Numbered from the stretch's first letter, positions 6,167 through 14,886 are shown. The stretch is DNA of 19,646 bases from JBHIDQ01 sp046760155 (GCA_046760155.1 JBHIDQ010000017.1:1-19646); one strand, 5' to 3'. The notes: generated by a model not told the origin, from the letters alone. Translations and numbers: made by a program.

Positions 6167-7999
6167 ATGGTAAAAAAAGAGTACCTAATGGGTAACGAGG
6201 CGATGGGAAGGGGGGCGGTGGAGGCCGGGATAAAGGTTGCTGCCGGATATCCCGGTACACCGGCTTCTGAAGTCCTTGAGTATGCTTCAAAATATCCAGA
6301 TGTCCGTGTGGAGTGGTGTATCAACGAAAAAGTGGCTCTGGAAATAACTATGGGAGCTTCGCTTTGCTATACTCGCGCCATGGCAGTCATGAAACATAAC
6401 GGAACCAATGTTGCCCTGGATTTTCTCATGCATCTCAATTATACCGGTGTCCGTGGTGGGCTGGTGCTGATTTCCGGAGATGACCCCGGAGGAATTTCTT
6501 CGCAGAATGAGGAAGATAGCCGGATTATTACTCATCTTGATGCGCACCTGCCGGTATTTGACCCGTGGTGTCCTCAAGAAGCTAAAGATATGGTGAAGGC
6601 AGCCTTCGAACTCTCGGAGAAAACGGAGCTGTGCTTTGTGGTGCGGCCAGTGATGCGGGTCTGTCATGCGCGCAGTCCGGTCACTCTGGAGGAGATAGCT
6701 ACGACCAGTAAGGAGCCCTTCTTCGAAGATGACCGTTCCCGTTTCATTATGAGCGCGGTTAGAGAGCCTAAAGCTGGTGGCGTTCTTCGACCAGTTTTGC
6801 GGCACAAATGGCTCAATGAAAAGCAGACGGAACTATTACAAATTATGGCAGATAGCCCCTTTAATCATGAAGAAGAGGGTGAAGGAAGTATCGGTCTGGT
6901 TGCCTGCGGCATCGGCTATGCCTATGTCAAGGAAGCGGAAGAAATACTGGGCAAGAAATTCCCGACTCTCAAATTAGGGACGTTGCCCTTGCCTAGGGAC
7001 AAAGTGGTCAAATTCGCGCACAAGTTTGATAAACTTGTCGTCTACGAGGATAGTGAAGCCGTGGTCGAAGGTCTGCTCAAAGAGTTGTTATATGATGAGG
7101 GTATTAAGGTAGAAGTGGTTGGTAGAAGCGGTTTTCTACCTAAGGAAGGAGAGCTATCAACCACGGCGGTGCTTAAGTCGCTGGCGACTCTTTACCCGGA
7201 ATTGGAAAAATTGATTCCAGAAACCGCCTCTCTCGACATTAAAATCCCGATACGGACTCGGACGCAGTGTATCGGCTGCTCCTATCGTGGTTTGTTGCAC
7301 GCACTGAAGCTAACGGCGCGTAAGACCCATGGAGTTGTCACCGGTGATATCGGCTGCTATGATGCTGGCTCTTTTCTTCCCCTGGAGTTGCAATCGACTA
7401 TCTACTGTATGGGCTCGTCCATTCCGATGGCTACCGGTATCGCCTATAGTGGTTCCAAGCAACCGGTTTTCGCCATAATTGGTGATTCAACTTTCTTTCA
7501 TAACGGTGTCCTCGGGCTGCTTAATGCCATCCACAATGCTGTGGATATGGTGGCTGTTCTCTGTGACAACCGAACGACAGCGATGACTGGTTTTCAACCC
7601 CACCCCGGAAGTGACACTGATATTAGCGGTAAGTCGGTAGTCGCCATAGATATTGCCAAACTGGTCACTGCGGCTGGGGCAACCAGTGCCCAGGTGGTTA
7701 ACCCTTATGATATTCCCGAGGTAATGAAGGCCCTGGATAAAGCAGCCAAGGGGAAAGGTGTCTCGGTCATCGTGGCTTCTTCGCCGTGTTATTTACTGGC
7801 GAGACGAACCGATGACATTGGGTTCACCCCACGGAAGGTCAGCCTAGACCCTGACCGTTGCAATGGTTGCAAGATTTGCATTGACTACTTTGGTTGCCCG
7901 GCAATACGCTTTGGTGATGGGAAGGCGACCATTGATCAGGCGACCTGTGTCGAGTGTGGAATGTGTGTCTACGTATGCAAGAGGGGAGCCATAACGTGA
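6167..7999 (+). CDS. iorA: Indolepyruvate:ferredoxin oxidoreductase, alpha subunit
   Basis: A 610-residue protein, the standard IorA size. The N-terminal pyrimidine-binding domain begins MGNEAMGRGAVEAG and has the conserved AGYPGTPASEV (26-36). The thiamine diphosphate domain carries GDIGCYD (393-399), GDSTFF (439-444) and CDNRTTAMTGFQPHP (466-480), all typical of IorA. A C-terminal ferredoxin domain has Cys565, 568, 571, 577 and Cys594, 597, 600, 604, enough for two [4Fe-4S] clusters. The enzyme decarboxylates aryl-2-oxoacids (indolepyruvate, phenylpyruvate) to aryl-acetyl-CoA and reduces ferredoxin; it is oxygen-sensitive and cytoplasmic. GGAGG lies 5 bases before the ATG, and the beta-subunit gene overlaps its end by four bases. 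It lies 137 bases after the MaoC gene. Exact oxoacid preference is not visible. Confidence 0.96.
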   Translation: MVKKEYLMGNEAMGRGAVEAGIKVAAGYPGTPASEVLEYASKYPDVRVEWCINEKVALEITMGASLCYTRAMAVMKHNGTNVALDFLMHLNYTGVRGGLVLISGDDPGGISSQNEEDSRIITHLDAHLPVFDPWCPQEAKDMVKAAFELSEKTELCFVVRPVMRVCHARSPVTLEEIATTSKEPFFEDDRSRFIMSAVREPKAGGVLRPVLRHKWLNEKQTELLQIMADSPFNHEEEGEGSIGLVACGIGYAYVKEAEEILGKKFPTLKLGTLPLPRDKVVKFAHKFDKLVVYEDSEAVVEGLLKELLYDEGIKVEVVGRSGFLPKEGELSTTAVLKSLATLYPELEKLIPETASLDIKIPIRTRTQCIGCSYRGLLHALKLTARKTHGVVTGDIGCYDAGSFLPLELQSTIYCMGSSIPMATGIAYSGSKQPVFAIIGDSTFFHNGVLGLLNAIHNAVDMVAVLCDNRTTAMTGFQPHPGSDTDISGKSVVAIDIAKLVTAAGATSAQVVNPYDIPEVMKALDKAAKGKGVSVIVASSPCYLLARRTDDIGFTPRKVSLDPDRCNGCKICIDYFGCPAIRFGDGKATIDQATCVECGMCVYVCKRGAIT

Positions 8000-8589
8000 A
8001 TCTAAATATACTGATTGCTGGTGTCGGTGGGCAGGGTAACCTGTTTGCCTCAAGCATCCTAGCTCAATATTTCACTAATAAAGGGTATCAAGTTTTCGCT
8101 GTGGAAACTATCGGGGCGGCGCAGCGAGGAGGTTCGGTAGTCTCACACTTGAGGGTCAGTGACGCTGAGATATACTCACCGCTGATTCCGGCTGGAAAAG
8201 TCGACATACTTATGGGTTTTGAGATTCTGGAGATGCTGCGGAACTTCCAATTACTGAGTGTCGATGGTAGTTACCTGCTTAACGATTATAAAGAACCGAC
8301 GGTACTGTGCAATCTGGAGATGGATACTTACCCATCGGATGAAATCATTACGGCTGCTCTTCGGAAATCAGGTAGGAAGGGTTACATTATCAAAGCCACC
8401 GAGTGTGCCCGGCAGATTGGGGGCAGCCTTTTGACCAATGTGGTCATGGTGGGCGCTTTGTGCCAATTATCACCACTTTTCGATGGTCAAGAGGTCAGGC
8501 AGGTTCTGGTTGGTAAGTCACCACCTAAAGTACGAGACTTAAATCTTAAAGCCTTCGATGCCGGTGGGGCGCTAATCAATGAGACATAA
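7996..8589 (+). CDS. iorB: Indolepyruvate:ferredoxin oxidoreductase, beta subunit
   Basis: A 197-residue protein starting at the GTG at 7996, whose GTGA overlaps the iorA stop. GAGGGGAG lies just upstream, and an ATG at 7954 would add an uncharacteristic 14-residue extension inside iorA. It is the gamma-type domain of 2-oxoacid:ferredoxin oxidoreductases: the nucleotide-binding loop GVGGQG is at residues 9-14 and the family signature AAQRGGSVVSHLR at 41-53. It forms the IorA-IorB heterodimer and contributes to CoA binding and electron transfer. The four-base overlap points to translational coupling and equal expression of the two subunits. Length matches the family. Confidence 0.95.
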   Translation: MNLNILIAGVGGQGNLFASSILAQYFTNKGYQVFAVETIGAAQRGGSVVSHLRVSDAEIYSPLIPAGKVDILMGFEILEMLRNFQLLSVDGSYLLNDYKEPTVLCNLEMDTYPSDEIITAALRKSGRKGYIIKATECARQIGGSLLTNVVMVGALCQLSPLFDGQEVRQVLVGKSPPKVRDLNLKAFDAGGALINET

Positions 8590-8609
8590 ATCATAATGTA
8601 ATTAAGGAA

Positions 8610-8888
8610 ATGAAAATAAGTACAATTCTCTTTATTAGTGCGTTTGCCTTATTGACGCGAGGACTTGATAAGAGTGAAATTACCACTGCCCAGCTTCTTT
8701 TATCGGGTGGCATTTTACTGGTAATTGCTATATTATTAACGACTAATTTAAAAGTAATTCATTACTTAAAAAGCATGAGTTTAAGGTTAATTCATTTCCT
8801 AAAAACTGTAAGAATTGTAAGAGTATCTCAAGAGCCCGTTGGTGTTAGGAAGACTACTGAGATAAAGGTTATTATAAAAACCAAGTAA
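8610..8888 (+). CDS. Small putative membrane protein of unknown function
   Basis: A 92-residue reading frame in an A+T-rich gap between iorB and the transporter operon. It has two hydrophobic stretches (about 3-17 and 27-45), then a basic, cytoplasmic-looking tail rich in Lys, Arg, Val and Ile. AAGGA sits almost directly against the ATG, which is too close for a good ribosome site, so translation is uncertain. I recognise no family. Composition differs from its neighbours, being lower in G+C with many AAA and ATT codons. It could be a genuine two-helix protein, a decayed gene or a chance frame. A dyad AAGTAAT, two bases, ATTACTT (8752-8767) lies inside it and could be an operator for the downstream operon if the frame is not real. 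Confidence 0.4.
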   Translation: MKISTILFISAFALLTRGLDKSEITTAQLLLSGGILLVIAILLTTNLKVIHYLKSMSLRLIHFLKTVRIVRVSQEPVGVRKTTEIKVIIKTK

Positions 8889-8933
8889 CAAGACAAAAAT
8901 ATTTGATGGTTAAGTCTGAGGAGGGGTAGGAAA

Positions 8934-10808
8934 ATGAAGAGGCTTATTATTTTTCTAATTGTACTACTTGTGTTTCTGGTTGGCTGTGCTGCACCAGCGC
9001 CAGCTCCAGCTCCAGCACGTAGTCCCGCTCCCCCACCAGCGCCAACTCCAGCACCCACACCAGCTCCAGTGCCGTCTCCAGCACCTACGCCGTCTCCAGG
9101 ACCGGCACTAGCACCGGCACCAACGCCAACGCCAACCCCGGCACCACAAGTCTGGCCCCAGGTAAAGGGAGCCTTTATTGAAGGCACCTCAGGTGGAGAT
9201 GCGGAGACCCTGAACTGGATTCTGGCTGCCGATGCTACTTCATTCTCGTACGTCGGCTTTTGCTTGGAAAGTCTGGCCACCTATGATAATGATTGGAACG
9301 TCGTCCTGCGCCATTTGGCTAAGCCGGTGGAAGTCTCCGAGGATGGTCTGACTTATACCATCACCATCAGGGACGACCTGAAGTGGAGCGACGGCACCAG
9401 AGTCACCGCTGAGGATTACGTCTATACTTTGAAGAACCTCATGTTCTCCGACTGGCTCAACTACGCCTACCAAACTGACTGGCAAGAGATAGTTAACGGG
9501 GAGGAGGTATTTGTTGAACCGGAGGTAGTCGATGAAACCACTTTTACTATTAAAAGGCAGACGGTTGACCCGGAATTTGTTGATAATGCCATCTATTCCC
9601 TAACCCCGCTCCCCAAGCATATTGCCATCAAATATGAAGGTGATGCCAAGGCATTCACCGAAGCTGAGGAATTCAACAATCTGACTTATACCGGCAATTT
9701 GGGTCCCTATAAATTTAAGGAGTGGATCCGGAATGACAAATATGTGGTGGAGCGTAATCCAGACTTTTATTTGGGTCAGGAGGATGGCTCACCTTACTTT
9801 GAGCAATATACCACCAAAATCTTTGGCACATCGGCCGCGGTTCTGGCTGCTCTGGAGGCGGGCGATATTCACTATACTGGTATCGAACCGGAGCAGGTAG
9901 CCAAGTTCAAACAGATGGAGGGAATAAAAGTATATACCGTCCCAACCCGCGCCTACGATTTGATCGTCTTGAACTTGAGGAATAATGGCTGGGAAGGACT
10001 TAAAGATAAGAAGGTAAGGCAGGCCTTAGCCATGTCCCTAGACAAGCAAACGTTTATTGACTCCATACGTTCTGGCTTTGCTGACCCCGCTTTCAGCTTT
10101 ATTCCCAAACCATCCCCCTGGTACACCGAAGAAGGGGTAACCAAGTTTGGTCTCGGCTCCCTGTATGATAAGGAAAAGGCAAAGCAGATGCTTTTTGAAG
10201 CTGGCTATGGTATCAAAGAGCCGGATGGCACAATTGTGGTTCAGGACAAAGATGGCCAGCCTATTCAGCTTACCCTAGTTACCACCACAGGCAGCAAGCT
10301 TTCCGAGGACATTGCCTTGTTTATCAAGCAGGAACTGGGTGATTTGGGCATTGAGGTGGACGTCGAGTTGGTTCCCTGGCCTACCCTCTTGAGACAATAT
10401 GTTATGAATAAGGTACCTGACTCAGACCAGGAGCCAAGGTACAATAACGGCCCTGACGCGGTGAGCGAAAAGCCTTGGGATATGATAGTGATGGCCTTCA
10501 ACACTCATCCCATCGCGCCCTCGGGTTCAAGGGTATTCTTCGCTACTGAAGGGGGGCTAAACTACTGGGGTTACTCTAACTCCAGAGTTGATGAGCTGTT
10601 TGTCAAAGTTAGGTCAAAAGAAGCGCTGGACAAGGAAGTGCGCAAAGAGATTTACGCTGAGATAAGCCAGATAATCGCTGATGACCAACCGGCAATTTTC
10701 CTCTCTTTCCCCAGAGGTAATCATGGTTTCCAGGCCAATGTAGAGGGCATTGACCCTGGGATGAGGCTGGGCTGGAACTACCATAAGTGGTACTTTGCCG
10801 AGCCATAG
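8934..10808 (+). CDS. Peptide-type ABC transporter substrate-binding lipoprotein (SBP family 5)
   Basis: A 624-residue exported lipoprotein. The signal peptide has Lys2-Arg3, a hydrophobic core and the lipobox LVGC, with Cys18 as the lipidated residue. Residues 19-71 are a low-complexity Ala/Pro/Thr/Ser linker that would lift the binding domain off the membrane. The rest is a family 5 (DppA/OppA/nickel-type) binding fold: RDDLKWSDGTRVTAEDYVYT near 142-161, an internal domain around 280-480, and a C-terminal DDQPAIFLSFP segment. Such proteins bind oligopeptides, dipeptides, opines or glycosides; the ligand here is unknown. GAGGAGGGG precedes the ATG. Two permeases and two ATPases follow with short gaps, making a complete importer. 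A peptide substrate would fit the adjacent ferredoxin-linked oxoacid enzyme. Confidence 0.95.
   Translation: MKRLIIFLIVLLVFLVGCAAPAPAPAPARSPAPPPAPTPAPTPAPVPSPAPTPSPGPALAPAPTPTPTPAPQVWPQVKGAFIEGTSGGDAETLNWILAADATSFSYVGFCLESLATYDNDWNVVLRHLAKPVEVSEDGLTYTITIRDDLKWSDGTRVTAEDYVYTLKNLMFSDWLNYAYQTDWQEIVNGEEVFVEPEVVDETTFTIKRQTVDPEFVDNAIYSLTPLPKHIAIKYEGDAKAFTEAEEFNNLTYTGNLGPYKFKEWIRNDKYVVERNPDFYLGQEDGSPYFEQYTTKIFGTSAAVLAALEAGDIHYTGIEPEQVAKFKQMEGIKVYTVPTRAYDLIVLNLRNNGWEGLKDKKVRQALAMSLDKQTFIDSIRSGFADPAFSFIPKPSPWYTEEGVTKFGLGSLYDKEKAKQMLFEAGYGIKEPDGTIVVQDKDGQPIQLTLVTTTGSKLSEDIALFIKQELGDLGIEVDVELVPWPTLLRQYVMNKVPDSDQEPRYNNGPDAVSEKPWDMIVMAFNTHPIAPSGSRVFFATEGGLNYWGYSNSRVDELFVKVRSKEALDKEVRKEIYAEISQIIADDQPAIFLSFPRGNHGFQANVEGIDPGMRLGWNYHKWYFAEP
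8988..9146 (+). repeat. Low-complexity Ala/Pro-rich linker repeat inside the binding lipoprotein
   Basis: Codons 19-71 repeat imperfect GCN-CCN and ACN-CCN units, giving 25 prolines in 53 residues. It is a flexible, extended spacer between lipid anchor and binding domain. Repeats of this kind change length easily by replication slippage, so length may vary between strains. Confidence 0.9.
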
Positions 10809-10831
10809 TTTCTTCCTGATGGAGCAAGGCG

Positions 10832-11809
10832 TTGAAACGGGGTGGATTACAGAATTACATCATCAGAAGGCTTATCTATGCTGCACTTATCGCCTTCGGT
10901 GTGGTTACCATTACTTTCATTCTGCTACGGGTAGGGCCCACTTCTCCGGCGGATAAATATCTGGCCAACATGTCCGCCAGGACGCAAGACCCGGCAAAGG
11001 TAGTTGCCGCCGTTGAAGCCAGATATGGTCTTGATAAACCCATCTATGAACAGTATTTCGATTACTTGGTTAACTTGGCTCGTGGTGACTGGGGATGGTC
11101 ATTCAGCAATTCCATGCCGGTAATGAAGCTCATTCAGCGGCACTGGGTTTACTCTTTCCAGCTTATTCTCCTCAGCATGCTTTTCTCCGCTAGCTTGAGC
11201 ATCTTGATTGGCATCTATTCGGCGGTAAAGCAGTATTCCTTGATTGACTATCTAGCCACCTTCTTCTCCTTCATTGGTATCTCCATCCCCAACTTCTGGC
11301 TGGGCATGATGCTAATCCTGGTGTTCTCGGTGCAGTTGGGCTGGTTCAAAACCTACTACGATACTGGTTTGGCCATGTTTTCCGTGGCTAACTTGAAAGC
11401 GCTTATCTTGCCGGTTATTACCCTGGGTACCGGGATGATGGCTGGCTACACTCGATATTCCCGGTCGGCTACTTTAGATAATTTGAGAAAAGATTTCGTG
11501 AAAACCGCAAGGGCGAAGGGTTTACCCGAGAGAGTGGTCATCGGCAAGCACGTCTTTAGAAATGCTATTCTGCCCATCATTACCATAATAATGTGGTCAC
11601 TGAGCGGTGTCGTTTTTGGCGGTGCCTATCTCACCGAGATTGTCTTCGGCATACCTGGATTGGGTCAGGTATCCTTTAAAGCTATCTTTGCTGATGACTA
11701 CCCGGTGGTGGTCACCATAACGCTTATTGGTGCCATCGTGGTGCTCCTGACCAACTTAGTCACTGACATTCTTTACACCTGGCTGGACCCTAGAATACGC
11801 TATGACTGA
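10832..11809 (+). CDS. Peptide-type ABC transporter permease, DppB/OppB family
   Basis: A 325-residue inner-membrane permease with about six transmembrane segments, starting at a TTG (10832) with GGAG seven bases upstream; a nearby ATG at 10819 is out of frame. The N-terminal helix (YIIRRLIYAALIAFGVVTITF) and the following GLDKPIYEQYFDYLVNLARG segment (66-85) are characteristic of DppB/OppB. The cytoplasmic EAA loop that docks on the ATPase lies at 221-247 (KTARAKGLPERVVIGKHVFR). It pairs with the next permease to form the channel. It starts 23 bases after the binding-protein stop and ends 8 bases before the second permease. Length is normal for the family. Confidence 0.95.
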   Translation: MKRGGLQNYIIRRLIYAALIAFGVVTITFILLRVGPTSPADKYLANMSARTQDPAKVVAAVEARYGLDKPIYEQYFDYLVNLARGDWGWSFSNSMPVMKLIQRHWVYSFQLILLSMLFSASLSILIGIYSAVKQYSLIDYLATFFSFIGISIPNFWLGMMLILVFSVQLGWFKTYYDTGLAMFSVANLKALILPVITLGTGMMAGYTRYSRSATLDNLRKDFVKTARAKGLPERVVIGKHVFRNAILPIITIIMWSLSGVVFGGAYLTEIVFGIPGLGQVSFKAIFADDYPVVVTITLIGAIVVLLTNLVTDILYTWLDPRIRYD

Positions 11810-11817
11810 GAGGAAGG

Positions 11818-12915
11818 ATGATGGAGCGAATCGGTCGTAAAGTCGGCGGGCTGAGAAATTTAATATTTATCGGTATGGTTCTGATTTTGGTTTTTATTTT
11901 CCTTCTGGACCTTTATTTGGTTGATCAGATTCTCGAGCCTATGGGGTACTTTTACCTGTTCTTTGCCGTTATCGTCGTCCTTTACGGTATATATCCATTA
12001 TACGTCAGCCGACGGTTGGTCAAGTATTACTGGGGAAGAACCAAAAAGCACCGTCTTTCTGTCCTTGGGTTGGGATTTATCATCTTTTTAATTGTCACCG
12101 CCCTCGTTGGACCCTTTCTCACCCAGGACCCTACTAGGGTAAACTTCCAGGAGAAAAACCTGCCCCCCTTGGGTTTCACCATGGAACAATCGGTATATGA
12201 CCTGAAGACGGGGCAATTTATAACCACGGTGACTCCAGGCACTTGGCAGCATCCTCTGGGTACTGATGATAAAGGTAGAGACATGCTGGCCATGCTCGTT
12301 TCCGGTGCCCGAATCTCCTTGCAGGTTGGTCTGCTGGCTACCCTGATTGCCATACTTATCGGCACCATTTTGGGGGTTGTCTCGGCTTACTTAGGTGGTG
12401 TGGCTGACATGGGCTTAATGAGATTCACCGACATAATGATGACCTTTCCCTTCTTTCTGCTTCTGGTTCTCATTATCTTCATCTTTGGGCCTTCTCTGGC
12501 TTTCATCATCCTTGTCATCGGCCTCACTGGCTGGACGGGAACTGCCCGGCTGGTTAGAAGTGAGGCTCTATCTCTCCGAACTAGGGAATTCATTATGGCG
12601 TCGAAATCATTGGGTGCGAGCGACAGTCGAATCGTATTCCGTCATCTCATACCTAATGTTTTAAGTTCAGTTATCGTCATCGCTACCCTATCGATACCCG
12701 GGGTAATCTTAGCCGAGGCGTCACTGAGTTTTATTGGGCTTGGGGACCCCACGGTTACCAGTTGGGGGATGGTTTTAAATGCTGGCCAGCGGAGCTTAGA
12801 TACTGCGTGGTGGATAGCTGTGGAGCCGGGGATTATGCTTTTTCTGACCGTTCTGGCTTTTAATTTTCTGGGGGATGGCATTAGAGATGCCTTTGACCCA
12901 CGGAGTCAGGTTTAG
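11818..12915 (+). CDS. Peptide-type ABC transporter permease, DppC/OppC family, with two extra N-terminal helices
   Basis: A 365-residue permease, clearly longer than the roughly 280-300 residues of ordinary DppC. The core starts near residue 78 with the usual first helix (LSVLGLGFIIFLIVTALVGP), then the periplasmic loop ending HPLGTDDKGRDMLAMLVSGAR (145-165), which is a family hallmark, and the EAA loop at 257-280 (FIMASKSLGASDSRIVFRHL). In front lie two additional hydrophobic segments (about 12-33 and 43-64). Tandem ATG codons (11818, 11821) follow AGAGGAAGG, and either may be the start. It partners the preceding permease. The extra helices could interact with the lipoprotein or form a small regulatory domain; no function is shown. 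Confidence 0.93.
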   Translation: MMERIGRKVGGLRNLIFIGMVLILVFIFLLDLYLVDQILEPMGYFYLFFAVIVVLYGIYPLYVSRRLVKYYWGRTKKHRLSVLGLGFIIFLIVTALVGPFLTQDPTRVNFQEKNLPPLGFTMEQSVYDLKTGQFITTVTPGTWQHPLGTDDKGRDMLAMLVSGARISLQVGLLATLIAILIGTILGVVSAYLGGVADMGLMRFTDIMMTFPFFLLLVLIIFIFGPSLAFIILVIGLTGWTGTARLVRSEALSLRTREFIMASKSLGASDSRIVFRHLIPNVLSSVIVIATLSIPGVILAEASLSFIGLGDPTVTSWGMVLNAGQRSLDTAWWIAVEPGIMLFLTVLAFNFLGDGIRDAFDPRSQV

Positions 12916-12922
12916 GGAAAAA

Positions 12923-13921
12923 GTGAACAATAACCTATTAGAGATAAGGCGGTTGAAGACATACTTTTTCACCGCTAAGGGCGTGGTCAAGGCGGTTGAT
13001 GGTGTTAGCTTTGGTCTCCGCAAGGGGGAAAACCTGTGCTTGGTAGGGGAGACAGGGTGCGGCAAAACAGCTACGGCACTATCAATTTTGCGTTTGATTG
13101 ACAGTCCTCCGGGTAGAATCGTCGGTGGGGAAATATTATATCACCGCGAAGACCTGCTCCGATGTTCCAGTGAGCGACTACGGCAAATCCGCGGTAACTG
13201 GATAGCCATGATATTTCAAGACCCCCAATCTTCACTAAATCCAGTGTTCACCACTGGGGACCAAATTGCCGAACAGATAAAGCTACATCTTAGGCTAGGA
13301 CACAGGCAAGCTATGGAGAGAAGTTTACAACTAATGGAACAGGTTGGTATCCCTAGGGCTAGAGAAAGAATGAAAGATTACCCACATCAATTCTCCGGGG
13401 GTATGAGGCAAAGGGTGATGATCGCCGCTGCTTTATCCTGTGACCCTGAGATTCTCATTGCCGATGAGCCAACTACTGCTCTTGATGCCACCATAAAGGA
13501 CCAGATTTTGGATATTTTGCGTGACCTAAAACAAAGGAGAAATATGTCCATCCTATTCATAACTCATGACCTAGGTACCGTGGCCAGTATTGCTGACCGT
13601 ATTGTCGTCATGTATGGTGGGCGAGTAGCCGAAGCCGGTACGGTATTTGATATCTTTGACCAACCCAAGCATCCCTACACCATTGGGTTGATTAATTGCC
13701 TGCCTAGTATCTCAACGCGAAGGGATAGGTTAACTCCTATCCCAGGAACAATACCCAGCCTGATTGACGTTCCTGAAGGCTGCATCTTTAATCCCCGCTG
13801 CCCGCGGCGGATGCCGATTTGCTGTCAAATAAGACCAGCGGAAATTGTGATTTCTGGGGAGCATCTTGTTGCCTGCCATCTGTATTCAGGACCAGCATTT
13901 GGAGAGGATATTCGAAAATGA
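12923..13921 (+). CDS. Peptide-type ABC transporter ATPase, DppD/OppD family
   Basis: A 332-residue ATPase from the GTG at 12923, which has AGGG five bases upstream and starts 7 bases after the permease stop; an ATG at 12875 would overlap that permease by 41 bases. Walker A is GETGCGKT (42-49), the Q-loop lies in MIFQDPQSSLNP, the ABC signature is FSGGM (157-161), Walker B is ILIADE (177-182) and the H-loop is His215. The C-terminal oligopeptide-transporter domain has Cys287, Cys293, Cys300 and Cys318. In some OppD proteins conserved cysteines in this region hold an Fe-S cluster; whether these do is untested. It forms a heterodimer with the next ATPase and powers import. Its stop overlaps the next start (ATGA). 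Confidence 0.95.
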   Translation: MNNNLLEIRRLKTYFFTAKGVVKAVDGVSFGLRKGENLCLVGETGCGKTATALSILRLIDSPPGRIVGGEILYHREDLLRCSSERLRQIRGNWIAMIFQDPQSSLNPVFTTGDQIAEQIKLHLRLGHRQAMERSLQLMEQVGIPRARERMKDYPHQFSGGMRQRVMIAAALSCDPEILIADEPTTALDATIKDQILDILRDLKQRRNMSILFITHDLGTVASIADRIVVMYGGRVAEAGTVFDIFDQPKHPYTIGLINCLPSISTRRDRLTPIPGTIPSLIDVPEGCIFNPRCPRRMPICCQIRPAEIVISGEHLVACHLYSGPAFGEDIRK

Positions 13922-14886
13922 GCCGAAGATTAGTCGAAGTTGAAGACCTGAAAAAATATTATCCGGTTACCGCGGGGCTGCTCTCAAGGCACATTGCTGA
14001 TGTTAAGGCAGTGGATGGGGTTTCCTTCTATATCATGGAGGGGGAAACCCTCGGCTTGGTTGGGGAATCTGGATGTGGTAAGTCTAGCCTAGGCCGAACT
14101 TTACTCAGGCTGGAAGAACCAACTGCCGGCAGAGTCCTTTATAGCGGAAGTGATATTACGCTGTGGGATAGAAGACAATTAAAGGGGTTCCGGAAAGAGG
14201 CACAAATGATATTCCAGGACCCGCAATCTTCCCTTGACCCTAGAATGACTATCGGGGATTCCATTGGGGAAGCATTGCTGATTCATGGTGTTGGCAATGA
14301 AAAAGAGAGACTGGAAAAAGTGGAAGAGTTGCTCAAACGGGTAGGTTTGGAACCTGAGCATGCTATGAGGTATCCCCACGAATTGAGTGGTGGCCAGAAG
14401 CAGCGCATTGGCATTGCTCGGGCGTTAACGGTGAATCCAAAACTCATTGTGGCTGATGAACCGGTTAGTGCTCTGGATGTATCCGTCCAAGCCCAAATTC
14501 TGAACCTGATTATGGACTTACAAAGCGAGCTTGGTCTAGCCTATTTGTTTATCGCCCATGACCTAGCAGTCATCGGGCAGGTCTCAGATAGGATTGCGGT
14601 AATGTATCTCGGGCAAATCATTGAACTGGCCGATAGAACAAAATTACTTGGTCACCCCCTCCATCCATATACTGAAGCGCTGATGTCGGCAATCCACCTT
14701 CCAGACCCACACCAGAAACGAGAGAAGATTTTGCTGCAAGGTGAGGTTCCATCACCGGTTGAGCCTCCCCCGGGTTGTCGCTTCCATACCAGATGCCCCA
14801 AGGTAATGAAAATCTGCTACCAGGAGCAACCGACACTGCGGCAGCTGGAGGAAAATCATTTCGTCTCCTGTCACCTGTATGATTAG
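13918..14886 (+). CDS. Peptide-type ABC transporter ATPase, DppF/OppF family
   Basis: A 322-residue ATPase starting at the ATG at 13918, which overlaps the previous stop by four bases (ATGA) and has GGAGAGGA upstream; a longer frame from 13819 lies inside the preceding gene and is rejected. Walker A is GESGCGKS (49-56), signature LSGGQ (156-160), Walker B LIVADE (176-181), H-loop His214. The insertion PVTAGLLSRHIADVKAVDGV before Walker A is typical of OppF/DppF. The C-terminal domain repeats the cysteine pattern CRFHTRCP...C...SCHL seen in its partner. It is the last gene of the five-gene importer. A 12-bp palindrome covers its stop codon. Confidence 0.95.
   Translation: MSRRLVEVEDLKKYYPVTAGLLSRHIADVKAVDGVSFYIMEGETLGLVGESGCGKSSLGRTLLRLEEPTAGRVLYSGSDITLWDRRQLKGFRKEAQMIFQDPQSSLDPRMTIGDSIGEALLIHGVGNEKERLEKVEELLKRVGLEPEHAMRYPHELSGGQKQRIGIARALTVNPKLIVADEPVSALDVSVQAQILNLIMDLQSELGLAYLFIAHDLAVIGQVSDRIAVMYLGQIIELADRTKLLGHPLHPYTEALMSAIHLPDPHQKREKILLQGEVPSPVEPPPGCRFHTRCPKVMKICYQEQPTLRQLEENHFVSCHLYD

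Noticed and set aside
6287..6805. 172-codon minus-strand frame
   Set aside because: It lies entirely within the strongly supported iorA gene and shows no domain.
8828..9280. 150-codon minus-strand frame rich in Gly and Ala
   Set aside because: It is the antisense shadow of the proline-rich linker of the binding lipoprotein; the low-complexity codons keep the opposite strand open.
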